From Effrenium voratum (Eukaryota > Sar > Dinophyceae > Suessiales > Symbiodiniaceae), in NCBI GenBank assembly GCA_963377175.1, contig CAUJNA010000458.1:486533-550532 (forward strand): a stretch of 64,000 bases of DNA, written 5' to 3'. Below are positions 14,201 to 25,060 of this stretch, one piece after another. A program made the translations under genes and the position numbers. How positions within the stretch are numbered: position 1 is the stretch's first letter; each line of letters begins with the position of its first letter. The notes under the pieces were generated by a model. The model had not been told where the DNA came from and did no database searches. It saw nothing but the letters and a program-made list of their open reading frames with translations.

Positions 14201-17200
14201 TCTGGGGCAATGCCCAGGCGGGCGGCGAGCCTTGGAGTCAGGTTCACTCAGATTTGTCCGCTTTTGGGTAGGGTTCCCGAAATTCAGGCAACTGAAACGT
14301 AATGTGGGTTTGGGCAAACCCCTGTTAGGCGATAAAGGAGTCATGGGACTGGCCTACTTTAACACTACGTAAAGGTTTTGTCCATTGCATTCAACAAATG
14401 AAAGCGGGGGGGGGGGGTCGTGGCACAATTGCCACTAGTCAAGCATTGAAAATTGCATGAGAAGATGAAGGTCGATGCCTTTGACTGCTGGTGAGTTTTC
14501 TGACGGGTGTCGATCTTGCGTTGCAACAGAAGAAATACGAGGATCCTGGAAGCACTACAAGAGAATCCGGCAGCGAAACCAGAAGCTGCACAAGCCTCCC
14601 AAGTCTCACAAAGGTATCCGACGCAATCATCTTTAGTCTTCGGCAGTATTCGGGGCACCTTGAGGTTGCAAAATCAGCAATAGCCCGCAAAACCGCTAGT
14701 GACCACCCAAAGCCTATAGCCCCCTTTTTGGCATCAAAGCGCTGAAAGCCGATGGGGACCACCAGGTTTTCGTCCACTACTCACATGGGGGTTTCTCAAA
14801 ATGGTGAGTATGTGGTTCAAGAGAAGCCTACAGGAACGCCACTTTTCTTGGGGGACCACTGTTTTGAGAACCATCCGTGGGTATGTGATTGCGTTTGATC
14901 ATGTTGGTGTCAAGTTCGGTGTTCAGTCCTTCTTCTGTTTGGAACGTAAAGTGGTTTGTTGTTTGACCAAAACCAAACGCCCAAGGGTAGATTTGTGTTT
15001 TGGTTTCATCTCTATTCTCCTCTACAAGCCTTTCATGTTGTTTCCATGTACCTGGGTTGCCGTTTTTCTCCACACCGAAGTGAAAAAGAAGTCCCAGGGC
15101 GAACCTGGAGTCGCCAAAAGTCCAACACGTCGAATGGGAGCTCTGAGGATTGCCAAGCAGTGAAAGACCAGCTCTACGACATCCAGGCGCATTTCGGGGT
15201 CTCCTTGATTTAACTTTCCTTTGGCACGAGGGTGGGTCTAGGATTGAGGCTCATAAAGCAACTATTACCGTTTTCTACCCAAAAGTCAAAGCGTTGCGGA
15301 CGCGTTTTTCCTTCAACCACAATTTGGCTCGGGCCATGTTGATGCCTTACTTGCCATTTGCGTGAAAAGAATAGGTTGTATTTTCCCTGGTTTCAAAGGC
15401 AATCTATCACTCTTGGAACGATACTTTGGAACTCCAGGACACTGAACTGAAAGTTGCGGACCTAGAAAGTCGCAGGAGGTGTCCGCCACCATGTACGCCT
15501 TCGCTGCCTTGCGCGCGGACGGGCATGTCATCACTTGGGGAGACGCAGAGCGCGGGGGCGACAGCAGCGCAGTGCAGTCACAGCTGCAGGAGGCGCAAGC
15601 CATCGAACACCTTTTCTGTCCCTTGAGCTCCCTTTAAGCTCTCTGGTGGTTTTAAACCTCACCGGTTGCTGGGTCACTTAAAGCCCCTTTGCAATGTCAC
15701 TCAAAGAGACGATGTTGAGGTGTTCTCCAAATTGCTTTTTGGGAACAATTTGCTGGCTCAGTGGGGATCAAGAGGGGTTTGGGAACGAAGCGGGGGTTTG
15801 GATGTCCTTGAATTGAAGGAAAGCATAGGGACGGTTCAGTTCGGGGTACTTCCCTCATTCCCTGCTGACAACAAGGAAGACATGCACAATCTTACGGTAT
15901 GCCGCGGTATGCCGAGTTGAGCAACTTCCAGCTTGGGCACAAGGTGAAATGGGTGAAATGGGTCAGAATGCGTCAGCTTGCTTTGGCCGATCAGCTTAGC
16001 AACTCAGTTCGTCTAGTTTGGCAGAGCGGACAGCTGCTCTCAAGCCTAGTCCCATTCCGAGCTCATGGATTTCCCCAACCTTTCCTCAAAACAACTATCT
16101 AGTGGGCCCACCCAGCTCTCCCACTCCCAAGGGGGGGACATCTTCGTCATTTCTGTCCGGGGCTCATTTGCTCCCCGCCATAGACCCCCCGGAGGTGTGC
16201 TCGGTGACCGCCAGCGCGGGAGCCTTCGCGGCACTGCGCCGCGATGGGGCCGTGGTGACCTGGGGCCAGGCCACCTGCGGAGGCACCGGCTTGAGGAGAA
16301 GTCGCGCGGTTGGTGTAAAGGGCGAAGTTCCCTCCAACAAAAGCTGACAGGGTATGGCAAGACTACTTTTCTTTTGAGGAACCCCCTGTCTGCTTCCATG
16401 ACTGTTGGGGGGAGGCTACGATGTTTTAGAGCTGGAACCAACCACACGTGGTTGGTGGATATGAATCCCACTGCATTCTGATGCCCACCAAATGGTCCCT
16501 GATTAATATTAATACCCAGACCAGCATGCTCCCACAAATCATACTCTCATTGTCTCAAAATATAGCTAGTCTGTATTCGCATATTATGTTCACTGTTGCG
16601 GCTTGTTGTTTGCGCACAACAATCTTCGAGCAAACACGGCGTAACTAACATGGAGCCCAGAACACCATCCATTGGTTCATTTTAGACATGTTTGGGCTCC
16701 GAATGAATCTGCGGAGTATGTCTCAAAATCGGACTCCAGGTGGTGGCTTCCTTCTGTCCAAGGGTTTTTGCCACTACGTCTTGTATTGCACCTGGGAAAT
16801 GATCCTGGACTGGACTATTTCCATATAAAGCTGACTAACACCCCTCGGTGTAGTCCGAGGGTGTGATAGGACCGTGGCTTTCTCTTCAAAACCATTGGAA
16901 CCGCCTACGTGATGGCGAGCTTACCTGGGGGGAGAAACGAGATCACTACGATGAAGGTCCTTTACCTGGACATAATGTGAGCTTTGGAGTACTCCGGAAG
17001 ACCCTAGTCAGAGGAACCCTCTAAACTGCATCATTTCTTTACCAAATGGCAACCCCGTCCGAGGTCAAGCATACCTTGTTTCGGACAAGCCACATGCGCA
17101 GATCGGAGGTACCCATGGTGCCCCAAAAGCAGGTAGTACTTCGGAGAAAGCCGGCAACCTCGCAGGCCACAGTCAGGTGGCTGGCGAGCTCTGGGGCGTG

Positions 17201-20200
17201 GAGTCCATCGAGGTCGGTTGTTTTTGATGGACGGGGAGCCTCAGGAAAAGAGCCCCCCTTGTCGTTGGTCCATAGCCAACCTTGCCTCGGGTTTTCCTGT
17301 TTTGTCCATGGCAGAAGGGGATCCGCATCCAATGTTTTTCCCCTAATGCAGACTATGATGAAGCGAGAGAAGACCGTTTCTTTTGGGAAATCTACTCTTA
17401 GGACATAGATCCCCCCCCCTTTGGGGGGTCCATGTTGCTTTGCTGGGGCAGAAAGTCGCTTGGGGGGGAGGGCAACATTTTGCAGTTAGAGGGCTTCGTA
17501 ATTTTAGAGAAGGCATTTTTTCTGGCACACAGCAAGTTTGACTTGTTTGGGCCAATGCACTCAGGAAGTGAGACAGGGGATCTAACAAGGTGGACCCCAA
17601 ATAACATGACTCTGGCATATGGTTTATGTTAAATATGGGTCCCTTGAAGTGGTTGCAAGTTGCGGGTTTCTCAAGGGCGGGTCCCTAAAACACAAAGAGG
17701 GTCATTTGAGGACGTCCCGTGTGGACCCAGAGGTCCTTTCCAAGCAAAATATGGGGATAGTACCGGTGGAGGGACCCTTGGTTTCAACGTGAGGCCTCCC
17801 CGAACGCCTTCGCCGCCCTTCGCGCGGACGGCGCCATCGTGTCCTGGGGCCGGGAGAACAGCATGATGAACACGGTGGTTGAGGCATCAGTGGCCGGGGA
17901 GGTTCAGCAGCTTGGTAAAAGACAGCTGGCTCTCAGGGGATTAGTTGAAACGACTCGAACTGAAGCAGCCAACTGTCCAGGTTCATTCTGAAAACCTCTT
18001 CTTGATTCCCTGAGAAGCAGCAAAGACCGGCAGACCTCCGGCGGCGCTGTCCCTGCTCGTTCTTTTTCTGTGATCATTCGGATCCCTTTTGTCTTTTGGC
18101 CTCGCAACCGCCCAAATCCCACGGCCTGCCTTTTGCACCCTCTTGCTCCCCTAGCGGGAATTCCGCTTGACATGGGGCCCTTTTCTCAACCGCTCTTGCA
18201 GGTGACAAAGCTAGACAGTTCAAGCACCCCCTATGCACCCCTCGATTACGATCCTGAAGAACACCCAAACACGACTTGCTTGGATATGCAGCTCCTCACG
18301 GAGCAAAGGCTAAACCCTATGGTCCGTCCCCCATGAAAAGAATAGTTGACCCAAGTTGGATGATGAAATTCCTTAGATCATGGGCGGCGTTGATTTTGAT
18401 GTCATGATGCCCCGCAAGGGCTGACTTTTTCCTGCCCGCTTTGACACGTTTTCAAGATGTCCCGATCACATCGCTGAGACATCTAGACTCATTCTCTGAA
18501 GCGAAGCGGGCACATATTTCAGGGGGTTGCCGGTGGTTCTACTGACCCCCTTTTGATTGATGGTGGTTTGAACCCCAGGCTAACCATGTGCTGTACCTCT
18601 TATGTTCCTCGGTGTTTCCCTTCTAAGAAACCACCCCCTGGAAATGCGCCTGAAGTTTGCAATTTCACACCCCGTTTGAGCTGGTCTCTATTTTCCAAGG
18701 ATTTGGGATTTGGCGGGATCCCCCCCAAAAACAAAAACAAAACAATACATAAATAGATATATAAGTAAAGCAATAAATACACTACGCAACCAGATACGAG
18801 AGAGGGGCTGAATTTGTCCAAGGGTTGCCAAAATAAGTCCTGCGAGTTTAAAGGGAAGCCATTTTGGGTCCCGGTTCTCGTATTTTGAGACAATCCATTC
18901 CAATCCCGCTGCAAGTGCTGGATTTGTCTCAAAACAGGGCGCCCGCAAAGTGGTTGGTTTCATGTTGGTTTCCTCTTGCACTGGAGTGGGTGCTGGGTTT
19001 ACGGGACAACACAAAAGTTACAAGGTTGATTCCTCTTTGTTTCCCGTTGAACCCAACCAAAGGGCGGTTCCCCCAAAGGGTGTGTCATTTTTCAATGATA
19101 CCCTTTTTTTGCAGGGGTTCCACGGGAAACCAAAGGGCCACCCCCCCCCCGCCCGGCCCCGCCGCACCTAGGCTGATCCGCTCCTCGAGCGGTGCCTTCG
19201 CGGCGCTCCGCGCGGACGGCTCGCTGCACGCCTGGGGCAACGGCCGCAAAGGCGGGCAGCTGCCGGCGCGGGTGGCGGCGTTGCGGAGCTTCGGACGCAG
19301 AAAGTCCGCAGTGGCTGTCTGGGGGCACTTGCCTCAAGGGCGGTTTGAGGGAACAGGAAGGTTGCGTCATGTTCTGCGTTTAGAATGATGTGTCGTTTAT
19401 TGTGCATCATGTGTTCTATGATGTGTGTATATAATGTATATATATATATACATATGTATATAGAAGAACATGTTCATGGTTCTATCGTTTTGTCTACACC
19501 TACTTTATGTTTTAGCGTAGACTAGACAACAACTGAAACAGAGTCAGAACATGATATGCGCTGTGTACGTCGAATGTTTGGGTTCGGGATGTGTGTGTGT
19601 GTGTGAAATCGTGTCAGGTTGTTTTGTGATTTATCCATGGTAGTTTTGCGAACCCGCTCGAGGAACGTGGTGGACGTTTGTGGCTCCAAGTCCGTCTTCG
19701 CCGCTTTGTTGTCCGACGGCAAGGTGGTGACCTGGGGCGAGGGCAGAGCTTGTGACACCAGCGATGTGCAGGAGACACGCAAGGGGTGTAAGTGGAGCGA
19801 GCCCGTTGGGGGCCCCCGAAAGGATCACTCCGGCCAGATAGAAATCGGCTTTACCACTTGATTTAGAGGTGCCCCTGGTACAACAGGTGTTTTTTGGTTC
19901 TATCCCTTAAGAAACCCTGCAGAATGGTCGATTTGCGTGTGGCCCTTCAAAACAACCCCAAATGGGTAACCTAAGCAAAACAACACACCCCAACTCTGTT
20001 GTCCATGGCCGACCTTTTCACCTCTTGGGTGTGTCTTTCTGGTCTACAAAAAAGGTCACAACAGATGATCACCTTGTACTTCCAGGTCACACCCCTTGCT
20101 CCCTTTTTGGGTTCCAGGTTGATTTGCAGAGGAGCAAGTAAAACCGTTGCTCCAATGTTTCGTTTCATGCTAGGTCTTATTGGATGCTCTAAACTTTCTC

Positions 20201-20482
20201 GCAGCCGCTCGCAGCAGCTGGAAGTCAACCAGTGCTTATGCCCTGAAAGCGACCTGGGCATATGCCTTTTTATAGCTGTTGGTTTACTGTGCAACGATGC
20301 TTCTTAAACGGAGGGCCAACTCGTTTTGACAGATATATACCCATTGCGGTCCCCCTTTCCGCGCTCACATACAGGGAGTTGCGCAATCTATCCACCCGCT
20401 GAAGTTGTTTGCTTTTTGTTAGTTTTCCCAGGACCAGCTGAAGGAGACTCTCCGCAAGCGCCCCTGCTCCGAGATGGCGTGA
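8147..20482 (+). CDS. Ubiquitin-like + RCC1/HERC-type repeat protein (14-exon chain plus possible terminal exon)
   Basis: Fourteen exons between 8147 and 19785 join without a frame break into about 431 codons from an ATG. Residues 1-57 resemble the ubiquitin beta-grasp fold (LEVALLSG hairpin, then LQLGISDLVADGQIL). Nine repeats of the form FAALRxDGxVVTWG...GGxS...L..V..I follow, the pattern of RCC1/HERC-like beta-propeller blades. Inferred donors are GC (6), GA (4) and GT (4); every acceptor is AG|G. Exon edges inside the repeats were fixed by requiring phase plus the repeat spacing. Proteins of this architecture are abundant in dinoflagellates and often labelled HERC-like, but no HECT domain is visible. 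The 3' end (after 19785) is uncertain because phase does not carry simply into the candidate exon at 20432. Function in ubiquitin signalling is only an inference. Confidence 0.7.
9022..9100 (+). CDS. Exon 2: ubiquitin-like domain, second half
   Basis: After TTGAG|G, the frame reads VQQELQLGISDLVADGQILD, equivalent to the helix end and strands 3-4 of ubiquitin. A GA donor at 9101 leaves phase 0. Confidence 0.65.
9788..9801. repeat. (AC)n tract
   Basis: Short dinucleotide run inside the gene's third intron region. Confidence 0.9.
9958..9996 (+). CDS. Exon 3: linker after the ubiquitin-like domain
   Basis: A 39-bp candidate exon between GTGCAG|G and a GT donor. It reads GQIITATARRARL, like the segment that links the ubiquitin-like and RCC1-like parts in related dinoflagellate proteins as I recall them. 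Phase 0 on both sides. Its small size makes it the least certain internal exon. Confidence 0.45.
10099..10117. repeat. (TG)n tract
   Basis: Short dinucleotide run inside an intron, just 5' of a member of the dispersed CCTTTTGGTTTCC family. Confidence 0.9.
10118..10195 (+). repeat. Member of a degenerate dispersed family (CCTTTTGGTTTCC...)
   Basis: Consensus order: ATGGTGGT, TTTGGTTTCC, TTTAAAACC, CCAAAA, GG.ACCCTCAA, then GACCC. Related copies sit at 44850-44915 and 62308-62380, and a weaker one near 47650-47705. Confidence 0.55.
11049..11064. repeat. (TG)n tract
   Basis: Short intronic dinucleotide run, followed by an AAAC-rich stretch near 11095-11130. Confidence 0.9.
11192..11315 (+). 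CDS. Exon 4: RCC1-like repeat 1
   Basis: Reads DAFALIKSDGGVVTWG, then GGNSSKV and LFDVRQI. Acceptor CTGAG|G; GC donor at 11316, leaving one base that completes a Gly codon with exon 5. Confidence 0.75.
11581..11598. repeat. (AC)n tract
   Basis: Short intronic dinucleotide run. Confidence 0.9.
12111..12184 (+). CDS. Exon 5: RCC1-like repeat 2
   Basis: Reads SFAALRGDGAVVTWG and SCGGNSQ. Acceptor GCCAG|G; GA donor at 12185 in phase 0. Confidence 0.75.
13064..13135 (+). CDS. Exon 6: RCC1-like repeat 2/3 junction
   Basis: A 72-bp exon reading ECQLQGMRGL then FFSIAAFSESQ. It supplies exactly the L..V..I and FAAL segments missing between exons 5 and 7. Acceptor GCGAG|G; GC donor at 13136. Confidence 0.65.
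13224..13238. repeat. (TG)n tract
   Basis: Short intronic dinucleotide run. Confidence 0.9.
13560..13625 (+). repeat. Intronic dispersed repeat, short copy
   Basis: Shares ATGTCATGATGC, TTTCAAGATGTCCC, GGGCACATATTTCAGGG and TTGCC in order with 18399-18533. It lacks two inserts of about 40 and 45 bp present there. Confidence 0.65.
14062..14241 (+). CDS. Exon 7: RCC1-like repeats 3-4
   Basis: A 180-bp exon reading VVVWGSDNTGAPV, then SSLAWALVKADGKLRVWG and AGGEPWSQ. Acceptor TGCCAG|G; GT donor at 14242. GC-rich at the third codon position, unlike the flanking introns. Confidence 0.8.
15148..15186 (+). CDS. Exon 8: short RCC1-like segment
   Basis: A 39-bp exon, DCQAVKDQLYDIQ, which fits the V...L..V..I part of the repeat. 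Acceptor CTGAG|G; GC donor at 15187. Phase 0 at both ends and in register with exon 9. Confidence 0.65.
15476..15592 (+). CDS. Exon 9: RCC1-like repeat 5
   Basis: Reads YAFAALRADGHVITWG then RGGDSSAVQSQLQE. Acceptor CGCAG|G; GC donor at 15593 restores repeat spacing with exon 10. Confidence 0.8.
16195..16282 (+). CDS. Exon 10: RCC1-like repeat 6
   Basis: Reads VCSVTASAGAFAALRRDG then AVVTWGQATCG. Acceptor CGGAG|G; GC donor at 16283 leaves one base, which makes Gly with exon 11. Confidence 0.8.
17166..17212 (+). CDS. Exon 11: short RCC1-like segment
   Basis: A 47-bp exon completing the repeat as HSQVAGELWGVESIE. Acceptor CGCAG|G; GT donor at 17213. Found only because the repeat pattern demanded a GGxS..V...L..V..I segment. 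Confidence 0.65.
17794..17906 (+). CDS. Exon 12: RCC1-like repeat 7
   Basis: Reads ASPNAFAALRADGAIVSWG. A GC donor at 17907, rather than the nearby GTAAAA at 17915, is needed to avoid a stop at the next junction and gives the expected V..I spacing. Confidence 0.75.
18399..18533 (+). repeat. Intronic dispersed repeat, long copy
   Basis: Longer relative of 13560-13625 in the same orientation and in another intron of the same gene. The conserved blocks are separated by two extra segments. Confidence 0.65.
19172..19285 (+). CDS. Exon 13: RCC1-like repeat 8
   Basis: Reads LIRSSSGAFAALRADG then SLHAWGNGRKGGQ. Acceptor CCTAG|G; a GA donor at 19286 keeps phase and repeat spacing with exon 14. Confidence 0.75.
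19410..19485. repeat. AT-rich imperfect inverted repeat
   Basis: A (TA)n palindrome near 19437-19460 is flanked by CATGTGTTCTAT on the left and the near-complement of it on the right. The whole can fold as a hairpin or cruciform between exons 13 and 14. Confidence 0.6.
19663..19785 (+). CDS. Exon 14: RCC1-like repeat 9
   Basis: Reads NVVDVCGSKSVFAALLSDG then KVVTWGEG. Acceptor CTCGAG|G; GT donor at 19786 leaves two bases. Confidence 0.75.
20432..20482 (+). CDS. Possible terminal exon of the RCC1-like gene
   Basis: After TTTTCCCAG|G, one frame reads 16 codons (DQLKETLRKRPCSEMA) and a TGA. The start resembles the V..QL segment of the repeat. Exon 14 does not lead into it in phase, so another exon would be needed. 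A second frame here stays open longer (LLRDGVICGPNGEI) and is a competing reading. Confidence 0.3.
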   Translation, partial: DQLKETLRKRPCSEMA

Positions 20483-22197
20483 TTTGCGGTCCAAATGGGG
20501 AGATCGCCTGTGCCCGGCAACGAGCAAATGGACGGAACGTCTTTGGAAACCCTAAGCCTTTAGAATGGAACATGGGCAAGCGACAAGATGCGCAAAGTAG
20601 TCAGAAGTGAGGTTAGGGAGGGGTGCTTATCAGCCGCTTCTTGGGGCGCTTGGGGTGATTCGCAGCCGCGGTTCAGCCGTAGTGCGGACAGGAGAACTCC
20701 TTCCAGAGATCCTTTATCTTTTAAACCGCAAATTTCCAGGAGGTTTGGAGAGGCGCAAAGGGCGCAGACAAAGGGCTGCGGCCAAGGCCAGAACAAATCG
20801 GCGGCTCAGATGAAGATGGCCTGCCACCACAATCACATGTACATAGAGGTGCTTGCACCAAGTCCTTCAGTCAAAAGCGGCGTGGTATGCATGGTGCCAC
20901 GACATGCTTGACTCGACTGCAGATTCTGCGCTTCCGCAAAGGGTATATGTGTGGACTATCTTCTGCTGATCCAAATGAAAGTATGAAGTGATTCGAAGGG
21001 CAGCCAGACATTTCCTCACTGTTTCAACCAACAGACATCAGTTTCACATACACCTGCGGCCTTTGTCGAAGGCCTACCAAATCGCGTTCATTTTCAGGCT
21101 GAGTGAATCTGAGACCGCTGATTTGACATGCGCTGGCCCGATTCCGTTCATGGAAAGGATCCGGCTTCTTCTTTTGGCACACACACACACACATGACCAT
21201 ATCGACTGAAAGGAAGCACCTTCAGAGGACCCCAAAATGCTGGACCTGAGCGCGTAATTAGTATAGAGGAAGGAATATTTCACCGTGAAACATCCTTTGC
21301 AAAACACAGTGTCACAACTGCTGGTCTTTGCAAACAAACCTGCAGCCACCATGACAACTCTCAGGCTTGGAGGGCTCAATTCTGGGGCCGTTTTTTTGGT
21401 TTTACAAATTTGTTTTACCTTCCCCAGGAAGCGCTTCGCAACCCACTTCGCGTGATGCAAAACTTTGTTTCATCATTTTTAAGGGGATTGCCAAACGGAA
21501 TTCGGACCACCCATGCAGACCACAAGCAAATCAGCCACAGAGCGTCCTGGATTGCAGAAATCTCCAGCATGCTGGACCCCATGCCCAGTTCCGCTAGTCC
21601 AGCCATGTGTAATTACATAGATTAATTATGGCACGAGCCGGAGTAGATTCATACTATGGGTCCATACATTTGGCCTTTGGCTGTGACTTAGTACAATTCC
21701 AGGAGTGTGCCATTCGTGCGAAACTCCCCACTTCGCACCTGTTTTGCCCAAGCGGCCTTTTCCAAACCTGGCTGGCCCTTGGCTCTTTTTGGATTTCCTT
21801 CGTGTTCCTTTTAACTGATGACAATTGCCATTTGTTGCGGGGGGGGTCCAGGCGGTGCGTTTGTATTGATGCGGTTGCCCCTTCAAATGAGCAATCCTCC
21901 TTGGGCCTTGCTTGGTGAAAACTGGACAGCCTCCCACCGTAAAGCCTCACAATTTGGGTACAGCCTGTTTGTACCAGGTCTTGGGTTTGACTCGGGCGTT
22001 GCCTTGCAGTTTTCGAGATCAGTTTAATTATGGAACTGTTTGCATACTCTTTGATCGCATGATTCGCATGCCCTGCTCACAAATTAGAATTTTCTTAGGA
22101 GTTCCGACCACCGTGAGCTTTCATGGAAGGATGTAATCTGCCTGCACTGCAGAGCCTTTGGCTCAACCATCAGGTCTGAGCAGATTTAAGCGAAGCC
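20483..22197. other. Unassigned, intergenic-like
   Basis: No recognisable domain. Contains an (AC)n run at 21178-21193. Several frames of 60-130 codons are open on both strands but none has family character or clean splice signals. Confidence 0.4.
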
Positions 22198-22850
22198 ATG
22201 GAGAGCCTCATCAAAGCCCTGAACCAAATCACCTTGCCAGCGGCAATGGTGCTTTGTACTGCTCCTCGATGGTTCTAAAGTAAATGTTTTGACCCATTGA
22301 CCTTCTGACTCCTGAGTGTGTTGTTTCAATATGTTGGTCCATGTTTAGCCAAGGACGTAAAAGGTTTACATGTTGTTTCCTGGCCCTTTGAGCAAGTAAG
22401 GCTCTTGTTTGCCTACCTGGATTAGCACAGGTGTTTGGGGCACTTGCGGAGTTGCTTGCTGTCGTTTGCCTTGTCCTTGTGAACCTGGCCATTGTGACCA
22501 GCTATTGCCTGCCGTGCTTCAGTGTAGGCCTAGGCGCGACAATCGTTGCATGGCGTTACGGGAACCGGCTCGCGGACATTGTCAAATCCATGGAGAGATG
22601 TTGGATATCGACGGTGCAGCAAGTATTCGGGCAATCCATTGCTGGAGTGATGAAGCCAATGTTCTTAGCCGCGGTGGTGGTAGCCGTTCTTACAATATTC
22701 GTTCAATTGTTACAGCTAGGAATGTTACAGCTAGGAATGCAGTCCCATGAGCGCCAGATACAAGCACATCAAATTCAAGACGACTGGGCGCGGCATCGCA
22801 TGCACTTCGAGCGGCAGCAGAACGCCCACCCTCTCCGCTGGTTGCCGTGA
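22198..22850 (+). CDS. Two-exon gene, 156-residue membrane protein of unknown function
   Basis: Exon 1 (22198-22248) starts at ATG and encodes MESLIKALNQITLPAAM. Exon 2 (22431-22850) continues in phase 0 and ends at TGA. The 182-bp intron starts GTGCTT and ends GCACAG|G, the AG|G acceptor also seen in the neighbouring gene. Two hydrophobic segments are visible: one from the start of exon 2 (VFGALAELLAVVCLVLVNLA and onward) and one around exon-2 residues 83-105 (MFLAAVVVAVLTIFVQLLQL). The C-terminal ~40 residues are polar and Gln/His/Arg-rich with helical character (QSHERQIQAHQIQ). I do not recognise a family. The protein is small and complete as modelled, but an upstream exon cannot be excluded. 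Confidence 0.55.
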
Positions 22851-23590
22851 GGAATGAAGCCACAGCCTTTGATGTTGCATTGAGCAGACCAGATAGACCG
22901 CACTTGCGCACGTGTGTGTGTGTGTGTGGGTGGGATTTGAAGAATTGTGTTTTGTCATGCGTTGTATGTGTGTGTGTGTTGCATACACGTAAATGTAAAA
23001 TATTTGTTTGTGTTATGTATGACGAATGTGGTGAGCCGAAACTTGACAAAGATAACGGTTGCCTTTTGTGGCGATTTGAACTTGAGTGGTCGGCGATCAA
23101 TTTAACTTGCATGAAATTACTAGTAACTTGCCCGGGCAATACTCTTGCCCATTGCGGCACCACGGTGGCAGCTAAGCTTGCCTCACCCGGCGGCCTACAG
23201 GCCCACAGTTCATCAGTTCCTTGCGCATTATTGAAGAAAAAGGGAAATGTTCAGGTACCTCCTCAGAACATCCTCATAAAACTTGTGAGGCTTACAGAAG
23301 AGGTGATGCCGGACAATTTCGTTGCTGACGGGCCATAAAAAGCTCGGAATTCCCCTTGATCAAGACAGCCTGGAAATCCCCTCTGCCGAGTCTGGCGAGG
23401 CGTTCCTGGCGCGGTGCAAGCCTTGGAGGGTTTTAGCTGCTGTGCCACTGTCTGTGAGACGTTGTGGGATGATATCACATAGAGCCGGCGAAGCCGGTGG
23501 TCGGAAGGATATTAAAGCATAAAGCAAGAGTTATGTGTTTATTTAGTTTGTTCTGTCGTTTTATATTATTCCTTGTTTCTTCCTTGATGG
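22851..23590. other. Unassigned; two (TG)n tracts
   Basis: Contains (TG)n at 22912-22929 and 22967-22980. The open frame over 22847-23338 begins in the first tract and has no recognisable feature. Confidence 0.4.
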
Positions 23591-23609
23591 CCATTGCTGA
23601 TTTGCTTTA

Positions 23610-23741
23610 CATCATTTCTTATTTCTTTCTTTCTTACTTTATTTCTTTCTGTGTTTCTGTATTTATTATTTATTTCTTTATTTATTTCTGTCTATACTTA
23701 TTTGTTTGTTCATTTATTTCTTGATTTATTGATTCTTTATT

Positions 23742-23776
<35 letters not shown>

Positions 23777-23800
23777 GTCTTTCTTTGTTTCTTTCTTTTG
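23610..23800. repeat. TTTC/TTTA-rich low-complexity tract
   Basis: ATTTATTTC passing into (TTTC)n near 23735-23778. Confidence 0.9.
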
Positions 23801-23936
23801 TTTGTTCGTTCGTTCCTTATTACTGTATTCCTGGGTTGCTTTATTCATGTTGTGTTATTTCTTTATGTCTCTCTTTTGTGTCTGTCTTTCTTTCTATTTA
23901 TGTATTGATGTTTCTGTCTACCCATCTGCTTTTTAT

Positions 23937-24475
<539 letters not shown>

Positions 24476-24735
24476 ATACATATAGTCATCGATACACATA
24501 TATATATATATCATGTTTCTCGATCTATCTATCGATCTATCTATGTATTTATCTATCTACCTGTCTACATATCTGTCTATCGCTACCTGTCTATCTCTAC
24601 CTGTCTATCTATCTATATCTATTGATATCGATGCATCTATCATTGCAACTATCTCCTCATTGCTCTATCTATATGTCTAGATAACTACCTACCCATCTAT
24701 CTATCGATCTATCTATATATCTATCCATTTATCGA
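24476..24735. repeat. Degenerate TATC-derived sequence
   Basis: Decaying continuation of the TATC array (GTCTACATATC, CTATCGATC variants) up to the minisatellite. Confidence 0.8.
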
Positions 24736-25060
24736 CCTTGCGAAAGTGCTGCGCTTGCCGGGCCATCTGTACCTGAACTTGCGCAATTGGTGCGCGCCTG
24801 CCACACAATCTGTACTTGACTCGAAAGTGCTGCGCATGCCAAGCAAACTGTACTTGACCTTGCGCAAGCGCTGCGCCTGCTACAAACTATGTAGCCACGA
24901 AATCTGTACAAAACCCTGCGCCTGCCACGCCATCTGTACCTCACCTTGCGCAAGTGCTGCGCCTGCCATGCAGTTGCAACCTTGCGAAGCCTTCGTGTTG
25001 CCATGCCATGCGCCGAACCTGCGCCGAACCTGCGCCGCGTACGCGCCGAGACTGTGCCAG
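24736..25060. repeat. Minisatellite, ~41-bp degenerate unit, about seven copies
   Basis: Each unit carries a version of CTGCGCCTGCCACGCCATC, then TGTACCT, then TTGCGCAAG. Copies are imperfect (about 37-48 bp). Both strands stay open across the array, Cys/Ala-rich on plus and Ser/Ala/Gln-rich on minus. That reflects the unit composition and is not evidence of a gene, although an expressed repeat protein cannot be excluded. Confidence 0.8.

Noticed and set aside
17907..17920. GTAAAA as donor of exon 12
   Set aside because: Joining from there to exon 13 gives an immediate stop. The GC donor eight bases upstream keeps phase and repeat spacing.
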